Notes: generated from the letters alone by a model not told the origin. DNA of 64,000 nt from Membranipora membranacea (GCA_914767715.1 OU612071.1:1674001-1738000); one strand, 5' to 3'; counted from the first letter of the stretch, positions 12,598-23,894 are shown. A program made the numbers and translations.

Positions 12598-12789
12598 TCA
12601 CCAGTTCGGTAGCCCTTTGGCCCTCTATAGTAAGTCTAGCTCAGCTTGGTCTCTCAGTGGCTCCTTGTCACCCTTGTGGCTCTTGCGCATCTTCCGTGCA
12701 CATCCCGGAAGTCGCCCTTCCTCTATCCTGCAGGTAGTCACTGTCTAAAGCTCCTTGACCTTGGTTTTTATATCTCTGACTACACTACA
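12598..12789 (-). repeat. Gypsy 3' LTR
   Basis: 192 bp, nearly identical to 17040-17240 apart from small differences such as GTAAGTC/GTATGTC and CTTGCGC/CTTGGGC. The polypurine tract abuts it at 12790-12806 (minus strand). Confidence 0.85.
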
Positions 12790-13019
12790 TCTCCCTTTCT
12801 CTATCCATTCCTTCCTTTTTCCGCTATCGTTTCACTTCTTCACTCCTCCTTCCCTATCCACTATATAATGTTCAAATGTAATCCCTCCTTACGTAGACAT
12901 TTCTTCTGATGTCTGTGCACCTCATTGGAGGTTCCTCCTCTCTATCTCTCTCATTTCCTCTCAGTCCTTCCACTCTATCCTCGTCTCTCCTCCTCGATTC
13001 GTCCTCTCTTTCTCTCTCT

Positions 13020-13418
13020 TCAGTCACGCTCTCTTCGGTCCCGTTGTTGTCCTTCCTGTCTCTCTGCATCCCTGCGACGTTCTCTCACTTGGTCTTCCTC
13101 TATATCTTTTTCTCTCCTAGCCTCGTCCAACTCTCTCCTGTACATTTCCTCGTTCTCTCTCAACTCTCTTGCCAACTGTCTCTCTAATCTCCCCTTGATC
13201 TCTTCCTCTCTTTCCTGTCTCTCTCTCCTGGCAGCTCCCCTCTTCCTATTCTCCTCCCTATCTATCCGTTCCATTGCCTCCTCATGGTTCTCCGGCCCGT
13301 CTCCAGCAACCACTCTTCTATCATCCAGGTCCACTAGTATATCTAGCGCCTCCTCCTGTCTCTCCTGCCTTCTGCTGATAGCCTCTCCGGCCAGTCTCCC
13401 CCTATTCCTCTAACTAAA
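13020..13418 (-). CDS. Arg/Glu-rich coiled-coil-like ORF inside the Gypsy element
   Basis: The minus strand is open from the palindrome at about 13415 down to 13020, and another frame continues to 12872. The product is extremely rich in Arg, Glu and Asp with heptad-like spacing (for example EMYRRELDEARREKDIEEDQ), so a long charged helix or coiled coil is likely. It sits between RT and the 3' LTR, where integrase would be expected. It could be an element-specific 3' ORF, a diverged C-terminal extension of pol, or simple-sequence drift of a purine-rich strand. No known domain was recognised. Confidence 0.45.
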
Positions 13419-13599
13419 ATATAGTTAGAGGAATAGGGGGAGACTGGCCGGGTGAAGATACAGAGAGTGGAAAGGCATGCACGGACATACATAAATGCCA
13501 TATCAGATGTAAATCTGGAAGTGATAGGGAAAGCAGGGGAGACGGACGCGGATTATCAAGATATTATCTTGATAATCCGCGTCCGCCCCCCCTGCTTTC
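13389..13599. repeat. Two near-perfect palindromes bounding an inverted segment
   Basis: The first palindrome has arms of about 27 bp (13389-13415 and 13422-13448), centred on AAAATAT. The second has arms of about 35 bp (about 13530-13563 and 13564-13599), centred on AAGATATTATCTT. The segment between them encodes, on the plus strand, VERHARTYINAISDVNLEV. This looks like the Gypsy pol linker before integrase, but in the opposite orientation to the rest of the element. The arrangement suggests fold-back rearrangement with an internal deletion. Confidence 0.7.
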
Positions 13600-13699
13600 C
13601 CAGCTATGTCCAGCACCAGTCATTCTTGGCCGGCAACAGTTCAAGCAATGGGACCTCTAACTCCGAGAGCAACGGGCTGAATCATCCTAGATAATTCAC

Positions 13700-14520
13700 C
13701 ATAGCCAGAAACCGTTTCAACGCCTTCAAATCCTGAGGCGCCGGCATCTCCTTGATCGCTCTCTCTTTTTCCGGGTCCACCCTTATGCCCTCACTTCTCA
13801 ATATATAGCCCCAAAAATTTTACCTCCTTCACCGAAAATTCACATTTATCTTTATTCAAAGTTAGACCTGAACTCTCCAACTTATTCAATACCTCTTCCA
13901 ACCTTTTGTCGTGCTCCTCCTTTGTGCTCCCAACTACCAAAATATCATCCATCATACATACTACCCCCTTACTATCGCCCACAATCTTATACATTTGACA
14001 TTGGAAAAATTCTGGAGCAGCTGATATTCCGAAGGGCCTCCGAGGCCTCCTCCAGCCTGATTTGCCAGAATCCTGATTTAGCATCCATCTTACTAAAGAA
14101 CTTGCTCCCTTCTAGTGATGAATATGTATCTTCAAGTCTCGGCAGTGGAAAATGTTCTCTCTTGACACTCTTGTTCAGCTGGTTCAGATCAACGCACAAC
14201 CTCACCCTGCCGTTCGACTTGCGCGCTACTACCATGCCTGAGCACCATGTGGTTGGGTACTCCACCTTTTCTATAACTCCTAATTTCTCCATCCTCTCCA
14301 GTTCACACTTTGTTGCTTATCTAAGTCCTATCGGTACTCTTCTTGGAACACACAGGCATAATGGAACTGCGTCGTCTTTGAGATTTATCCTAAATACATC
14401 TGGCAACACCCCTAGTTTTCCGAACAACTTAGGATGTCTACTCTGTACCTCATCTATTACCAAGCGGACAGTCTTCACTAGATTTAGTTTCCTTACTTCC
14501 GGCTCAAGTTATTCCTAGCT
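13700..14520 (-). pseudogene. Gypsy pol: reverse transcriptase region, truncated
   Basis: Minus-strand fragments in order: LFGKLGVLPDVFRINL, then MEKLGVIEKVEYPTTWCSGM, then RLCVDLNQLNK and FSKMDAKSGFWQIRL (RT fingers/palm), then MMDDILVVGSTKEEH at about 13945 (the YxDD-type catalytic box) and SVKEVKFLGLYI. RT makes cDNA from the element RNA in a particle. At least one frame change occurs between the WQIRL block and the MDD block. Only a short connection-domain remnant (KALKRFLAMVNYLG) remains before the inverted segment. No RNase H or integrase signature (HHCC, DDE) was found. Confidence 0.85.
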
Positions 14521-14531
14521 CCCTTCATCAC

Positions 14532-14930
14532 TTACCCTGTACTAGGCACTTTTTGCCCCCACGCTGAAACTATGTCTATCTTCACTTTTCCCACTACGTC
14601 CAGCAGGCTCCCATCGGCGCCAGTAAATATCCTCTCCGTTTTTGCTACTTTGCCTCCCAATCGCTCTGCGGTTGTTGCTGTTATAACTGAAACATCCGCT
14701 CCTGTGTCCACCAAGAACCTAACCAGTTTCTTACCACACCTCAAATCTATTTCAAAGTCTTTATCCACTCCTATCTTGCCCTTTAACTGTCACAAAGACT
14801 CTTCCGAATCACTGGAGTATCCGCTTATGGCATTAACGTGCCCCTTGCTATTTTGCTGCTGCCCACTTCCTCTGTCTTTCGACTTTGGGCATTCTCTGGC
14901 AAAGTGGGGTCCCCCACATTCGTAACATTT
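14532..14930 (-). pseudogene. Gypsy gag zinc knuckle and retropepsin
   Basis: At about 14889-14927 (minus) the sequence CYECGGPHFARECPK is a retroviral-type zinc knuckle, with one residue fewer than the usual CX2CX4HX4C. Downstream, VDKDFEIDLRCGKKLVRFLV runs into LVDTGADVSVI at about 14690-14720, the retropepsin active site with its DTG triad. The knuckle and protease are separated by stops or frame changes. The protease would cut the gag-pol polyprotein. Confidence 0.85.
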
Positions 14931-15115
14931 GGCGAATCTTGGGCCTCTCTTTTCCTTGTAAGAACTGGGGCATTACCTCATCAGTTGGCTTTGGCTATTG
15001 CATATGAAGCAGCCCCTGCACCTGCCTATTCCTCTACTTGGGCCCCCTCTTCCTCGGAATCCACCTCGGCTTCTAAAGCTATTGTTTCCTCTACTAAACC
15101 AACCGCGATAGTAAC

Positions 15116-15836
15116 CTACACGGTCAATCGATAACTGTTCGTCCTCTCCTCCTCTACTCTATCTATTTCGGGCTTTACTATCCTACTACTTTCACTGTTG
15201 GATATAATGTTCGCTGCAGCTTTTGCCGGCTCGAACCGCAAGCACACTGATTTGACCTTATCTGCATCTAGATTCTTCTTCCCGAGCAACTCTGCTCTGA
15301 GTTTATCGTTGTGAAGGCCCTTTATCACTAAGCTCACCCACCTGCAAGTTCTAGCGGCCCTGTCGACTCTCTCTATGAACTTGTCAACTCTCTCCTCTAA
15401 TTTCTGTTCTATGGCCAGATATCTGTGTCTTGTATGTATATATATGTATGTGTCTTGTTGCTACTATGTGTTCCTTTTCTTGAAAATGTGCAGAAAACTC
15501 CCCTTTCAACTCGTCATACTGCATTTTCGACACATCCACATTCCAGGTATCGAATATGTCCATTCCTATTTCCCCCATACTGTCTAACAACAATGCTGCC
15601 TTCCTCTGTTCGACCTCAAACTTCCTCTGGTCCTTTTTACTTTTTTCCCTTGTAGTGGCGCCCTCAGCATCGTTGCTGTTCTTAAGCCCTGCTCCTATAA
15701 CTGCTATTTCCAATCGTCTGATAAATTTATTCCAACCCTCTAACTCCGCCCCATGTTCTACTATAAACTTAGGTGTACTCACTCCTCTTCCAAACTTACT
15801 ATCCATCTTGCAGATAGTCACTCTCAACAATATCAA
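15116..15836 (-). pseudogene. Gypsy gag, frameshifted
   Basis: The minus frame 15836-15384 gives a 150-residue gag-like start: GWNKFIRRLEIAVIGAGL, then RKAALLLDSMGEIGMDIFDT, typical of the capsid-like DUF4219/retrotrans_gag region. The frame then breaks near a TATGTATATATATGTATGTG stretch (15434-15454) and resumes in another frame with EERVDKFIERVDRAART and IKGLHNDKLRAELLG. The purine/TG-rich interruption probably caused the frameshift. The product would be the structural particle protein. Confidence 0.75.
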
Positions 15837-16099
15837 ATTATCTCAACAAACTTCTCTTGTTGATATGGAAATGCCTCAGCTTCTGTTGCTCTAAATCTAA
15901 AATATTCCTTGTTTACTTTTTACTACTAATGATAAATAATGACTCGCTAAAATAGCCTATTAACGCGAATGTTTACTGATCAACCTATTGTATATAAGTA
16001 ATGTGTGCATAAGTGGAGGAACATGCAGAAAAGTACTTGTCACATTGTAAATGATAGCCTGTGATATGATATTGATTTTATGTCAATGCCCATAATGTA

Positions 16100-16345
16100 T
16101 TATGCTTTTATGAATTAGTAGGCTATAGTAAACTCAAGTGCATTTAGGACAGTTTCAAGTGCATTTAGGACAGTTTTTCCAATGCGCCTATAAAAGGAGC
16201 GTAGTGGCTTTGTGCATCATGATTTAGTTATCAGACTTCATTGTGGATGGTTGAATTGTGAGAGCAATAAACTGTTATTAACATAATAAGTTGTTTATAT
16301 AACTAAATTGTCCCAAGTAACATTGAGGACTGAGCCTGACCTAGT
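16100..16345 (+). promoter_or_regulatory. LTR-like promoter/polyadenylation module
   Basis: A TATA-like CCTATAAAAGGAGCG at about 16187-16201 is followed roughly 70 bp later by AATAAA at about 16266. A short direct repeat, CAAGTGCATTTAGGACAGTT, precedes the TATA box (two copies near 16134-16170). This spacing is what U3-R of an LTR shows. It lies on the opposite strand from the surrounding Gypsy element, so it may be part of a second, nested LTR element. No LTR ends or target duplication were defined. Confidence 0.35.
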
Positions 16346-16477
16346 GTCTATAATTCAGTCTCTTTTATCTTGGTATATCACTATTAACAGCCTGGCCTAG
16401 TGCCTATAATTGTTAGAGTGGTGGCTTGCAGGATAATTCCACTGGTAATTACTCCGTTGAGCACAAAGGGTGGTTGA

Positions 16478-16625
16478 CTATAGTTGTAAGCCTGGCTCCA
16501 ATGCCTATAATTTACATCATAGCTTTTCCATTCTTCGCAGTCGCAGAGGTTTGACTATAGTTGTAAGCCTGACTTCAATGCCTATAATTTGCATCATAGC
16601 TTTTCCTTTCTTCGCAAGTGGCAAT
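16478..16625. repeat. Imperfect tandem duplication, about 75-bp unit
   Basis: Two adjacent copies contain GACTATAGTTGTAAGCCTG, then AATGCCTATAATTT and CATCATAGCTTTTCC, followed by TTCTTCGCA. They sit in the unexplained segment between gag and the 5' LTR of the Gypsy element. Confidence 0.75.
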
Positions 16626-17039
16626 ATTATTGGCGGATTGACTATATTTATTGCAATATAGGTCTTTGGTTCTCTGCAGTGAGTAAGGGGGCTTAACGCC
16701 TTATACAACCCCTCATTCTGAGTAACGGCAATTGTTGAGGTGAGAGCCAATACTCACTGGATCATCAATTGGGCTTCGTATAAGCCGGTTTGAGTTGCGT
16801 AACGGATTGGCAACTCGGTCAGTGTGCTTGAATAGACACTGAAGCTTTCTTGTTCTGGTGGATTTATTAACCCTCGTGCCTAAGCTACCAAACTAGTCAC
16901 AAGACGGGTGTAGTTATCAAGAAAATCCAGAACATTGTGTCGTCACTATCTTCTCTATCTCTCTAACTTGCCAACAACCACTATAACTCACTAAACTGGC
17001 ACTTGTCCCTCTCTCCCTTTTACTTCTGACACCATATAG

Positions 17040-17240
17040 TGTATGCTACTCACCAGTTTTGTAGCCCTTTGGCCCTCTATAGTATGTCTAGCTCAGCTTG
17101 GTCTCTCTGTGGCTCCTTGTCACCCTGTGGCTCTTGGGCATCTCCCGTGCACATCCCGGAAGTCCCCCTTCCTCTATCCTGCGGGTAGTCACTGTCTAAA
17201 GCTCCTTGACCTTGGTTCTTAAAGCTCGGACTACACTACA
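17040..17240 (-). repeat. Gypsy 5' LTR and primer-binding site
   Basis: 201 bp, pairing with 12598-12789. Reading the minus strand, the LTR end CATACA is followed after five bases by TGGTGTCAGAAGT (about 17020-17034), a tRNA-complementary primer site. Confidence 0.85.
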
Positions 17241-19028
17241 GCAACTAGCACTCAAGTTTCAATCATTGAAATATTTAGTATTTTCTATTTGGGTGAAAAA
17301 TGTAGGGCGGGAGTTTGGAAGGTCCAGCAAAAAAAAAGAGAGATTGCGCTAAGCTAACTGCCTGTTAGTGAAAACAAAGGGAATGTTCATTGGTTTCACA
17401 GCGGCCCGGCTGACAGTCTATAGGTCAGTGTCATAGGTCATAGGTCATTGGTCAGTGTATACACATATTGGGAGTCTTGTGGTAATGTATAATTAGCTGA
17501 TGACATCATTAGATTATAATTTTATCTCTCATTAATCATCTGGTGCTAATTAATACACACATTCACAAATCCCTGCCCTAGAATGCAAATGTCCTAAATG
17601 ATGAAAATATCAAAATTCATCTTTGTGAAGTTTTGGTGAAATTGGAGCTTATTTTACAGTTTGGTTTTTGTTTGAGTTAATTTGCTTAAATAGTCTAGCT
17701 TTTATCAATGTGTAAAGATCCTATCTCATCACCCTTCTCAACTAAAATTTAGAATGCAAACGTCCTAAATGATTATCCAATCACTCTAAGCCTTATGTAA
17801 ACAATGATCCAATGAAAAAGGTTGTGAGAAGCCATTGAGCACAAATTTTAGTAATTGAATGGCCTGACTGTGAGGTTTGATGTAAATTTGCTTCCCATGA
17901 TGTACAAAAATTAGCTATTTTTTATTTCTTTTGGAATGGAAGACCATATTTGAAACCTCTGCAGCTCACAAACAGATATTATTCAAATGAATGTCTAAAA
18001 ATCATTCAGTAATTATTGCAAAATGGTGACTGTGAACTGCTCAGACTGTGTAATCATAAAAGCTACCATAGTGTGAAGTTTAGCTAGTTCGGAATCATAC
18101 AAAGAGTTCCCCATACTGTGAGCCCAACTCATTGGGAAAAGTAACGGTAAGATTTAATGTCAAAGGGGTCTCACAATCTCTCATAAATTATGTATAATGA
18201 GTACAAGAAACGGTTAGTGTCTGAAAACCGACATGATGAGATTGTGAAGTGATGGAAATACTGTCACTTGATAGAACATCTCACTCAAGTCACTAGACAA
18301 AGAATGTTGTGAGTTCCGATGCAGGTCAGCTGCACGCCTAACCCCAACTAATCCTTTAGACCAAATTGTGTATAACACCAAAGAGTTAGAGACTACCGCC
18401 TTGTATAATCACAATTCTCACATGTGCTACCCGTTTTAACTTTTAAACTGCAATACTGACCATCACGCAGCGTATATGGGAGCCTGGTCGAAACTCAATC
18501 ACTGATATGGATAACCTGCACAGCGTCACCGAAGGACAGCTGCCAGAGAACTGAAGCTCATATAACTCTTTGTTGGAATTTTTTTCCATATTATGAGATC
18601 AGAGAGTTTTTCAATTATAAATAATATTATGGTGATGTACGCCACTACCAGAAATTTAAACACACACCAATCAAACAGCTGCGCTACTTTCAGGATATAA
18701 TAGATAAGAGGTTTCTGGTCTTGAGATGGAACGTAGCCAGCAAATTTTCAAGGTGCATGCTCAACAACAAAAAGGGGCGCAGAAAAGGCCAAATAAAATC
18801 GGCTTGACAAGTAAATAAGTGTTAAGAAAGTAAGTTAAAAATAGGGTTCATCTGTGGGGATGATTTAGATGATGTGATCATGAAGGGGATGATTGAATTA
18901 TAGATTTAAAACGCAATTCCAGTGAACATTATGTACATTAGATTAAGCTACAGATCCATGGGGTATTCAAGTAGAGAGAGTCGAAATGTAAGCGCTATAT
19001 AATCACCATAATACTATTCCAACCGCTT
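17241..19028. other. Intergenic, no gene recognised
   Basis: AT-rich sequence. Two similar phrases, AGAATGCAAATGTCCTAAATG (about 17580) and AGAATGCAAACGTCCTAAATG (about 17751), mark a diverged local duplication. No conserved coding motif was seen, in particular no SPFH core exon for the stomatin remnant that follows. Confidence 0.4.
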
Positions 19029-19029
19029 G

Positions 19030-19747
19030 TTAAGGCTGGAACGGGTTTTGAACCCGGTCCTGACCCGCGGGTTCAACCACCTCGGGTCATTACCGGGTCG
19101 ACTCGGGTTTAAGCTTTCCGGGTTTGAGCTTACTCAAGCCTAGTCAGTCATTTCATTTGCACTACCAAATACTAGTTATGTCTTTCAACTAGCTGGTCAA
19201 AACATCGCCTGGACCAAGGTTTGATCCAGTGATGTTGTGTTCAGCAGTCCAGGACCTTATCCACTACCTACTGGACATATATGTCGGCAAGTGAAATCAA
19301 GATTATGTTATCATAAAAAAAACTTTGTATTCCAACTACATGTAAAAATGGGAGTTGCCTTCATTTATGTGTGGTGGGGCAACTCCAAAGTAATATATGA
19401 TGGCAATTAGAATTTGACTAATATTCGATATTCAAATCCTATGGCAATATCCATTTCGATGTAAAATGATCTTGAGATGCAATATGGGAGCCTAGAACAG
19501 CAACTTTGCCGATAACAGTTTTTGTATCTCGGGGAATGGGAGTTATCATGTAATTAGTTTGAATGTTATGACTGCGGTGATTTGTGTCTTTTTTGTATGA
19601 ATGAATTCAATATTTCACAACGGCTCAGCAATAAATAGGTTCAGTAGCTCTGTTTCAAGCGTACTTGAACCCGACCTGGCCTGAAAGACAGCCGAAACCC
19701 GGAAACCCGACCCGGTTCTTGTTTTGTGAACCCGTTCCAGCCTTACC
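19030..19747. mobile_element. Terminal-inverted-repeat element, about 0.7 kb
   Basis: The left end TAAGGCTGGAACGGGTT and the right end AACCCGTTCCAGCCTTA are inverted repeats. Both subterminal regions are rich in ACCCG/CGGGT motifs, also inverted. The flanks read TTAA on the left and TTAC on the right, so insertion at TTAA (piggyBac- or Kolobok-like) is possible with one mutated base. There is no transposase frame; the element is non-autonomous. Confidence 0.65.
19318..19410. repeat. Dispersed hairpin-bearing repeat, copy 1
   Basis: About 85 bp containing GGAGTTGCC, then TTCATTTATGTGTGGTGG, then GGCAACTCC, which can fold into a 9-bp stem. A nearly identical copy lies at about 31745-31837. This copy is inside the 19.0-19.7 kb inverted-repeat element. 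Confidence 0.8.
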
Positions 19748-20095
19748 AGTTATCTGCGTTGAGATTTGTCGAAATGCAAGTTAAATTATTATGAATGCTG
19801 TTATATCATCGATCAATTTGTATGGATATTTTTGTTGAGAGGGCTGATAGGTTGGTGATGTGAGGATGCATGACATGACTCGTCTTAACTAATGACCAAG
19901 CAATATGTCAAAAACAGCTCAATCACAATACGTGATACGATGCTGAAGCCAATATTTTCAGATACTCTGTCTGAAGAGCTTTCCTACCTTGTAAAATTTT
20001 CCGAGCCTTTCAATGCTGGTGTCTTAATTTAGGAGTTATATGTCATTTGAACAGTGATGTTATCAATCTGTAAATTTGATGTTTCAATTGTGCAG

Positions 20096-20849
20096 CAAGG
20101 ATGTACGGCTGCCTGTCCAGCTTCGAAGAGCCATGGCAGCAGAAGCTGAGGCTACATGAGAACCCAAGGCTAAGGTGAGTTTTAAGTTGCCTCCTATGCT
20201 GATAGGAGTACAATTCGCACCTAAGACTCATTCTCCAAATAGTCAAAATAACCCGGAATCACCTCCCCCCCCCCCCCGCCAGTTGGCTGTCAGACAAGCA
20301 AGAGTATTTGGACCTCAGACAAATCGTCATTATCTTGCACGTGCAAATAGGGTTGGCTATCTAGGACGTGCTCCACAAGCCAAATTATCTCAGGGTACAT
20401 ACAACATGTTGGAGGACTATTTTATGACTACACCAAACTTAAGGGGGACAACTCCAGAGTAAGAGCAATTAAACACAAGACACTCATTACACAGAACCGG
20501 TGGTGTGACCTATTTACTGTGGAACTTTGATTCATATGTGACCTTTCACCATTAACCTCCTCCTCCTTCAACTCACAAACACTTGATTGAACCAAAATAA
20601 ATTAAACCCCAATTAACAGTGCTGCCCTTGTATTAGTCTTGACCTGTGCGCTAAGTTATTGGACTATTTTACGTGACCTTCACCCTCTCTCATGTGACCT
20701 TCACCCTCTCTATGTGACCTTTGACCTCATTACTGTAGGTTATAGCAGCAGAAGGGGAACAGAAAGCTGCCAGAGCATTAAAAGAAGCAGCAGAGATAAT
20801 AAGTTCATCTTCAGCTGCCTTGCAGCTCAGATACCTACAGACTGAGTAA
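20096..20849 (+). pseudogene. Stomatin/SPFH-family remnant (two exons)
   Basis: Exon 20096-20174 reads KDVRLPVQLRRAMAAEAEAT, then TGA (20157-20159) where the family has an Arg codon, then EPKAK and a GT donor. Exon 20739-20849 reads VIAAEGEQKAARALKEAAEI, then SAALQLRYLQT, then a stop. Together they match the conserved region of stomatins after the SPFH core. Stomatins are hairpin-anchored membrane scaffolds that regulate ion channels. The phases of the two exons match. The TGA fits CGA decay by CpG transition. The SPFH core exons were not found in the 2.8 kb upstream and the C-terminus is missing, so this is a truncated or inactivated copy. Confidence 0.8.
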
Positions 20850-21002
20850 TACTATAACAATATATAATCTAACTATAATATAACCATAATATAACCATAG
20901 AAAATAACTTTACATCGTTGTAATAAGGTTTGAAATTATTTTGTAACTATTTTCTATTAAATCAACTGGCTATGCTAGCTCTTATCTAAATGGCCGGGTG
21001 AT

Positions 21003-21119
21003 GGGAGAGAGAATAAACCAGGTCAGATGGTACTTTCCTGAAAGTACTAATTCAGATAAAGTGAAGGTTAAACTGAATTTTTAGTAAGTACTTTCACTGA
21101 CCTTTCATAAGCTCTCTCC
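21003..21119. repeat. Small imperfect fold-back repeat
   Basis: The left arm (GGAGAGAG near 21004, GGTCAGATGGTACTTTC at 21020-21037) and the right arm (its inverted counterpart around 21085-21119, ending CTCTCTCC) form an imperfect hairpin of about 35-bp arms. Confidence 0.6.
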
Positions 21120-21360
21120 TTTTCCATCCAGTCAGTCAGGTGAGAGCCATTCACATTGGCTATTTCTTATTACAATCAAGAAAGATAACAATTTATGTCC
21201 ATTATTAACCGACGTCGAAAGAGTCTAATCAGCGTGGGAGGGAATCTTATATCAAGGTTGTTTGTCATGAAAATCATGTTTTTTTTGTTGAGTGTTGAGT
21301 TTGACCGACTGAAAGATAAACAAACACAAGAAAACCATGAGATAAGGCTTATGGAGCCTT

Positions 21361-21425
21361 AGCCTGTCTTGACAAGCCTTGTTGTGTGTCCCCCCCCCCA
21401 CAACAATGCTTGTCTAGACAGGCTA
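21361..21425. repeat. Fold-back repeat with poly-C loop
   Basis: GCCTGTCTTGACAAGCC...TTGTTGTG and CACAACAATGCTTGTCTAGACAGGC are inverted arms of about 27 bp around a run of C. A related hairpin at about 24182-24272 shares CTTGACAAGC and TTGTTGTGTG, so this is a small repeat family. Confidence 0.75.
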
Positions 21426-21429
21426 ATGA

Positions 21430-23890
21430 AGCCTCAGATAATTGGTTTTTATATTCCTTCAAGCATTGATGTATTTCCCACATTACATAAAATTGAATCA
21501 CAGACCTGTAGATCCCAAGGCTATAATTTAGAGATCCACCAAACTTCAGACATGACACTCACTGGTGTGTTAATAAATCACTGCGGTCAGAGAAGGCTTT
21601 GTTCTGTGACTAATTCACTATTAATCATGAGACTCCACCAAATCTCCACCAGTTAACATTTAGCCAGCTATTATTATTTTGTATATCTATGTATTTTATT
21701 TTATATATTTATATTTATTAGGCAACACTATTTTTGGATAATTTCTATACTTACAGCTGAACACAATCTCCTCAGAGAACAACTCGACTATTATATTTCC
21801 AATTCCTGTCGATTTTATGAAAATGTGGGGCAGGGAAGAAAAGGTGCACACTGACTGAGATATTGAGGGACTCAAGCATCGGGTAATCTCTGCCATGTTA
21901 GACTTCTGTGTGCAGCTCATTAGTGGTTAGCTGGTATGTTGGATTTGGATGAACAACAGTTATAGCTGAGGACATATTAGGATATGAATATCCTTTAAAG
22001 TTTAAGATTGTACAGATTTGAAGTCTGCGACAGTCCTCTGGCTCTATTAAGAGTTATCCCTTGTCGTAACTGGTGGAGATAACTTTTCTATCCATATTTA
22101 AAAACATATCTAGATATGCTGATGTAAATAATTATGGTACATACGATCGGATAAAGTTTAGTTTGTGATACCGGATTAGGAAAATATCTTTAGAGAGTCT
22201 GAGTTTGAATTCCTCTCTACATGAAAAGGTCCATAGAAATAAGGATTTACTTAACAAGAAAATATATCTAATAAAAAACACTTTTTATATATATCTTTTT
22301 CTAGCAGGGTTAATTGTACTTTTCTCCCAGGATATTATTATATTAACACAATGTCCCCATGAATTTTATTGTTCAACTTTTTCTGTCATAAAGATCCATT
22401 GCTGATTACTTTTACTTGTTGCTAGTCTGTTACTGTTAGCTTCCATCTAAAATCTACAGTAAGATTTCATATCCTGTCAGCTTACTTATAATCTGCAGAA
22501 ATCTCTTATGTGTGACCATGTTAACTTTTATTACTAGATGTGAATCTCAAACTGTGTTCGATTTGATCAGGAATTTTAAAATTTTTTATTAGTGTTTTAC
22601 ACAACAGTAAATACTACAATTGTATTCACTACTTGAGTATGTGATGTTCTGCTGCCATCACTGTATAGGATTGTACCATATATGTTAGATACCAGCAGCT
22701 AGAACACCTTCGTTATATGGAGGTGGAATTTACTCCGTGGATATTACTTGTTTCCCTTTTTTGTTTCTCAAAGGTGAATCTCGGATTTTTAGGCTATTGG
22801 AAGGAATGATTGAGCTGTTTTTTTGTTTATTTTATACATCTACTACACAATCTGTACTTGTTATTTGATATACACAGTGAGGTATTTCTTGGCTCTAATA
22901 GACTATGATGTTTTGTGATATTATGATTATTTCAGTAAGGTCAGTTTTCTATTTTAAGTCTTTTAGATGTTATGAATATAAGTATTTCTAATAGAGATAA
23001 TATTACATCACTGCTACTCCACCTTGTTATATACAAGCCTCCACAGCTTATTATTACTATCAGTGATTCTCACACTGAAGTTTGTACTAGATTGGAGTCG
23101 GCTCCTCTTAATGCCCTCCATAAGTTTATGACTGTTCTGAGTTTATATATTACCGCCAGCTGAGGTGTCCAGCTTATGCAACACAACAACACAACATCGA
23201 GACTGATGGCTTAGATAAATTTGTGGGGTATGCTTAAATAAAATGGCCTATACTTGTTTAATGCACAGCCAGCCCTTAATGATGTTCGGGATGGCAATGG
23301 CGGCCGTAGCAAGTGATCGCCATCCAAAACGCTGTGGCTGGTGGAAATTTCTTAGCGCCCACACAGGGTTAATACAGCCTTATCTCATATCTGCCTTTTT
23401 GAATCCCTGCGATAAGGCTATGGTAAATACGCTTTCCAGGAAAATAAGCAAACATAAAAATACAAGGAGTAAGTTCCTCACTGCAGACAAGCAGACAACT
23501 CCTGTAGAAAGTTTTCACATGCTCAATAACACTTCATTTCTTCGTGACTACCAAGAACATATGATTGTCCACTTGCTGGGTTATGACTGTTCCTAGTCAA
23601 CATGAAGCAAGTATATGATTAAATTCAAAAATGTATTAACTCACAGACAACAAATAGCTTTACCGTTATAGTTTCTAGATTTCTCCGATTTTGTAATACA
23701 CACTAGCCCTTATATGTTAAAAGCACATTGATCCCATTGTTATGTTCTGGAGTGAGAACCTCCCAACAAAAGTCACACCTTTATTTGGTTTGATTCCAGC
23801 AATATATGGCAGGTCTTGTAAGACCTGACACGGCTGCTTACACCCCTCAGTCCAGTCACCGGCCGGACCTGCTAAAATCCATACACTAAA
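21430..23890. other. Intergenic, no gene recognised
   Basis: An open frame at 23243-23596 (117 codons, plus) and a few shorter frames have no recognisable family motif. No tRNA, repeat array or other structure was identified. Confidence 0.4.
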
Positions 23891-23894
23891 ATCC

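Larger units (their letters stand above)
12598..17240 (-). mobile_element. Gypsy-type LTR retrotransposon, damaged
   Basis: About 200-bp direct repeats at 12598-12789 and 17040-17240 act as LTRs. Read on the plus strand each starts TGTATG and ends GACTACACTACA, so both strands show TG...CA ends. Next to the right (5') LTR is a primer-binding-like TGGTGTCAGAAGT, and next to the left (3') LTR is the polypurine tract GATAGAGAAAGGGAGA. Minus-strand gag, CCHC knuckle, protease and RT follow in normal Gypsy order. RNase H and integrase are missing or scrambled, and gag and pol are frameshifted. The 5-bp flanks (TATAA left, GCAAC right) do not match, so target-site duplication is absent or lost. A roughly 1 kb segment between gag and the 5' LTR may be a separate insertion. 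Confidence 0.85.

Noticed and set aside
20175-20462. 95-codon plus-strand ORF
   Set aside because: It lies in the intron of the stomatin remnant, contains a poly-C derived proline run and has no recognised family. Kept only as unexplained.
23243-23596. 117-codon plus-strand ORF
   Set aside because: No conserved motif, splice context or neighbour supports it as a gene.
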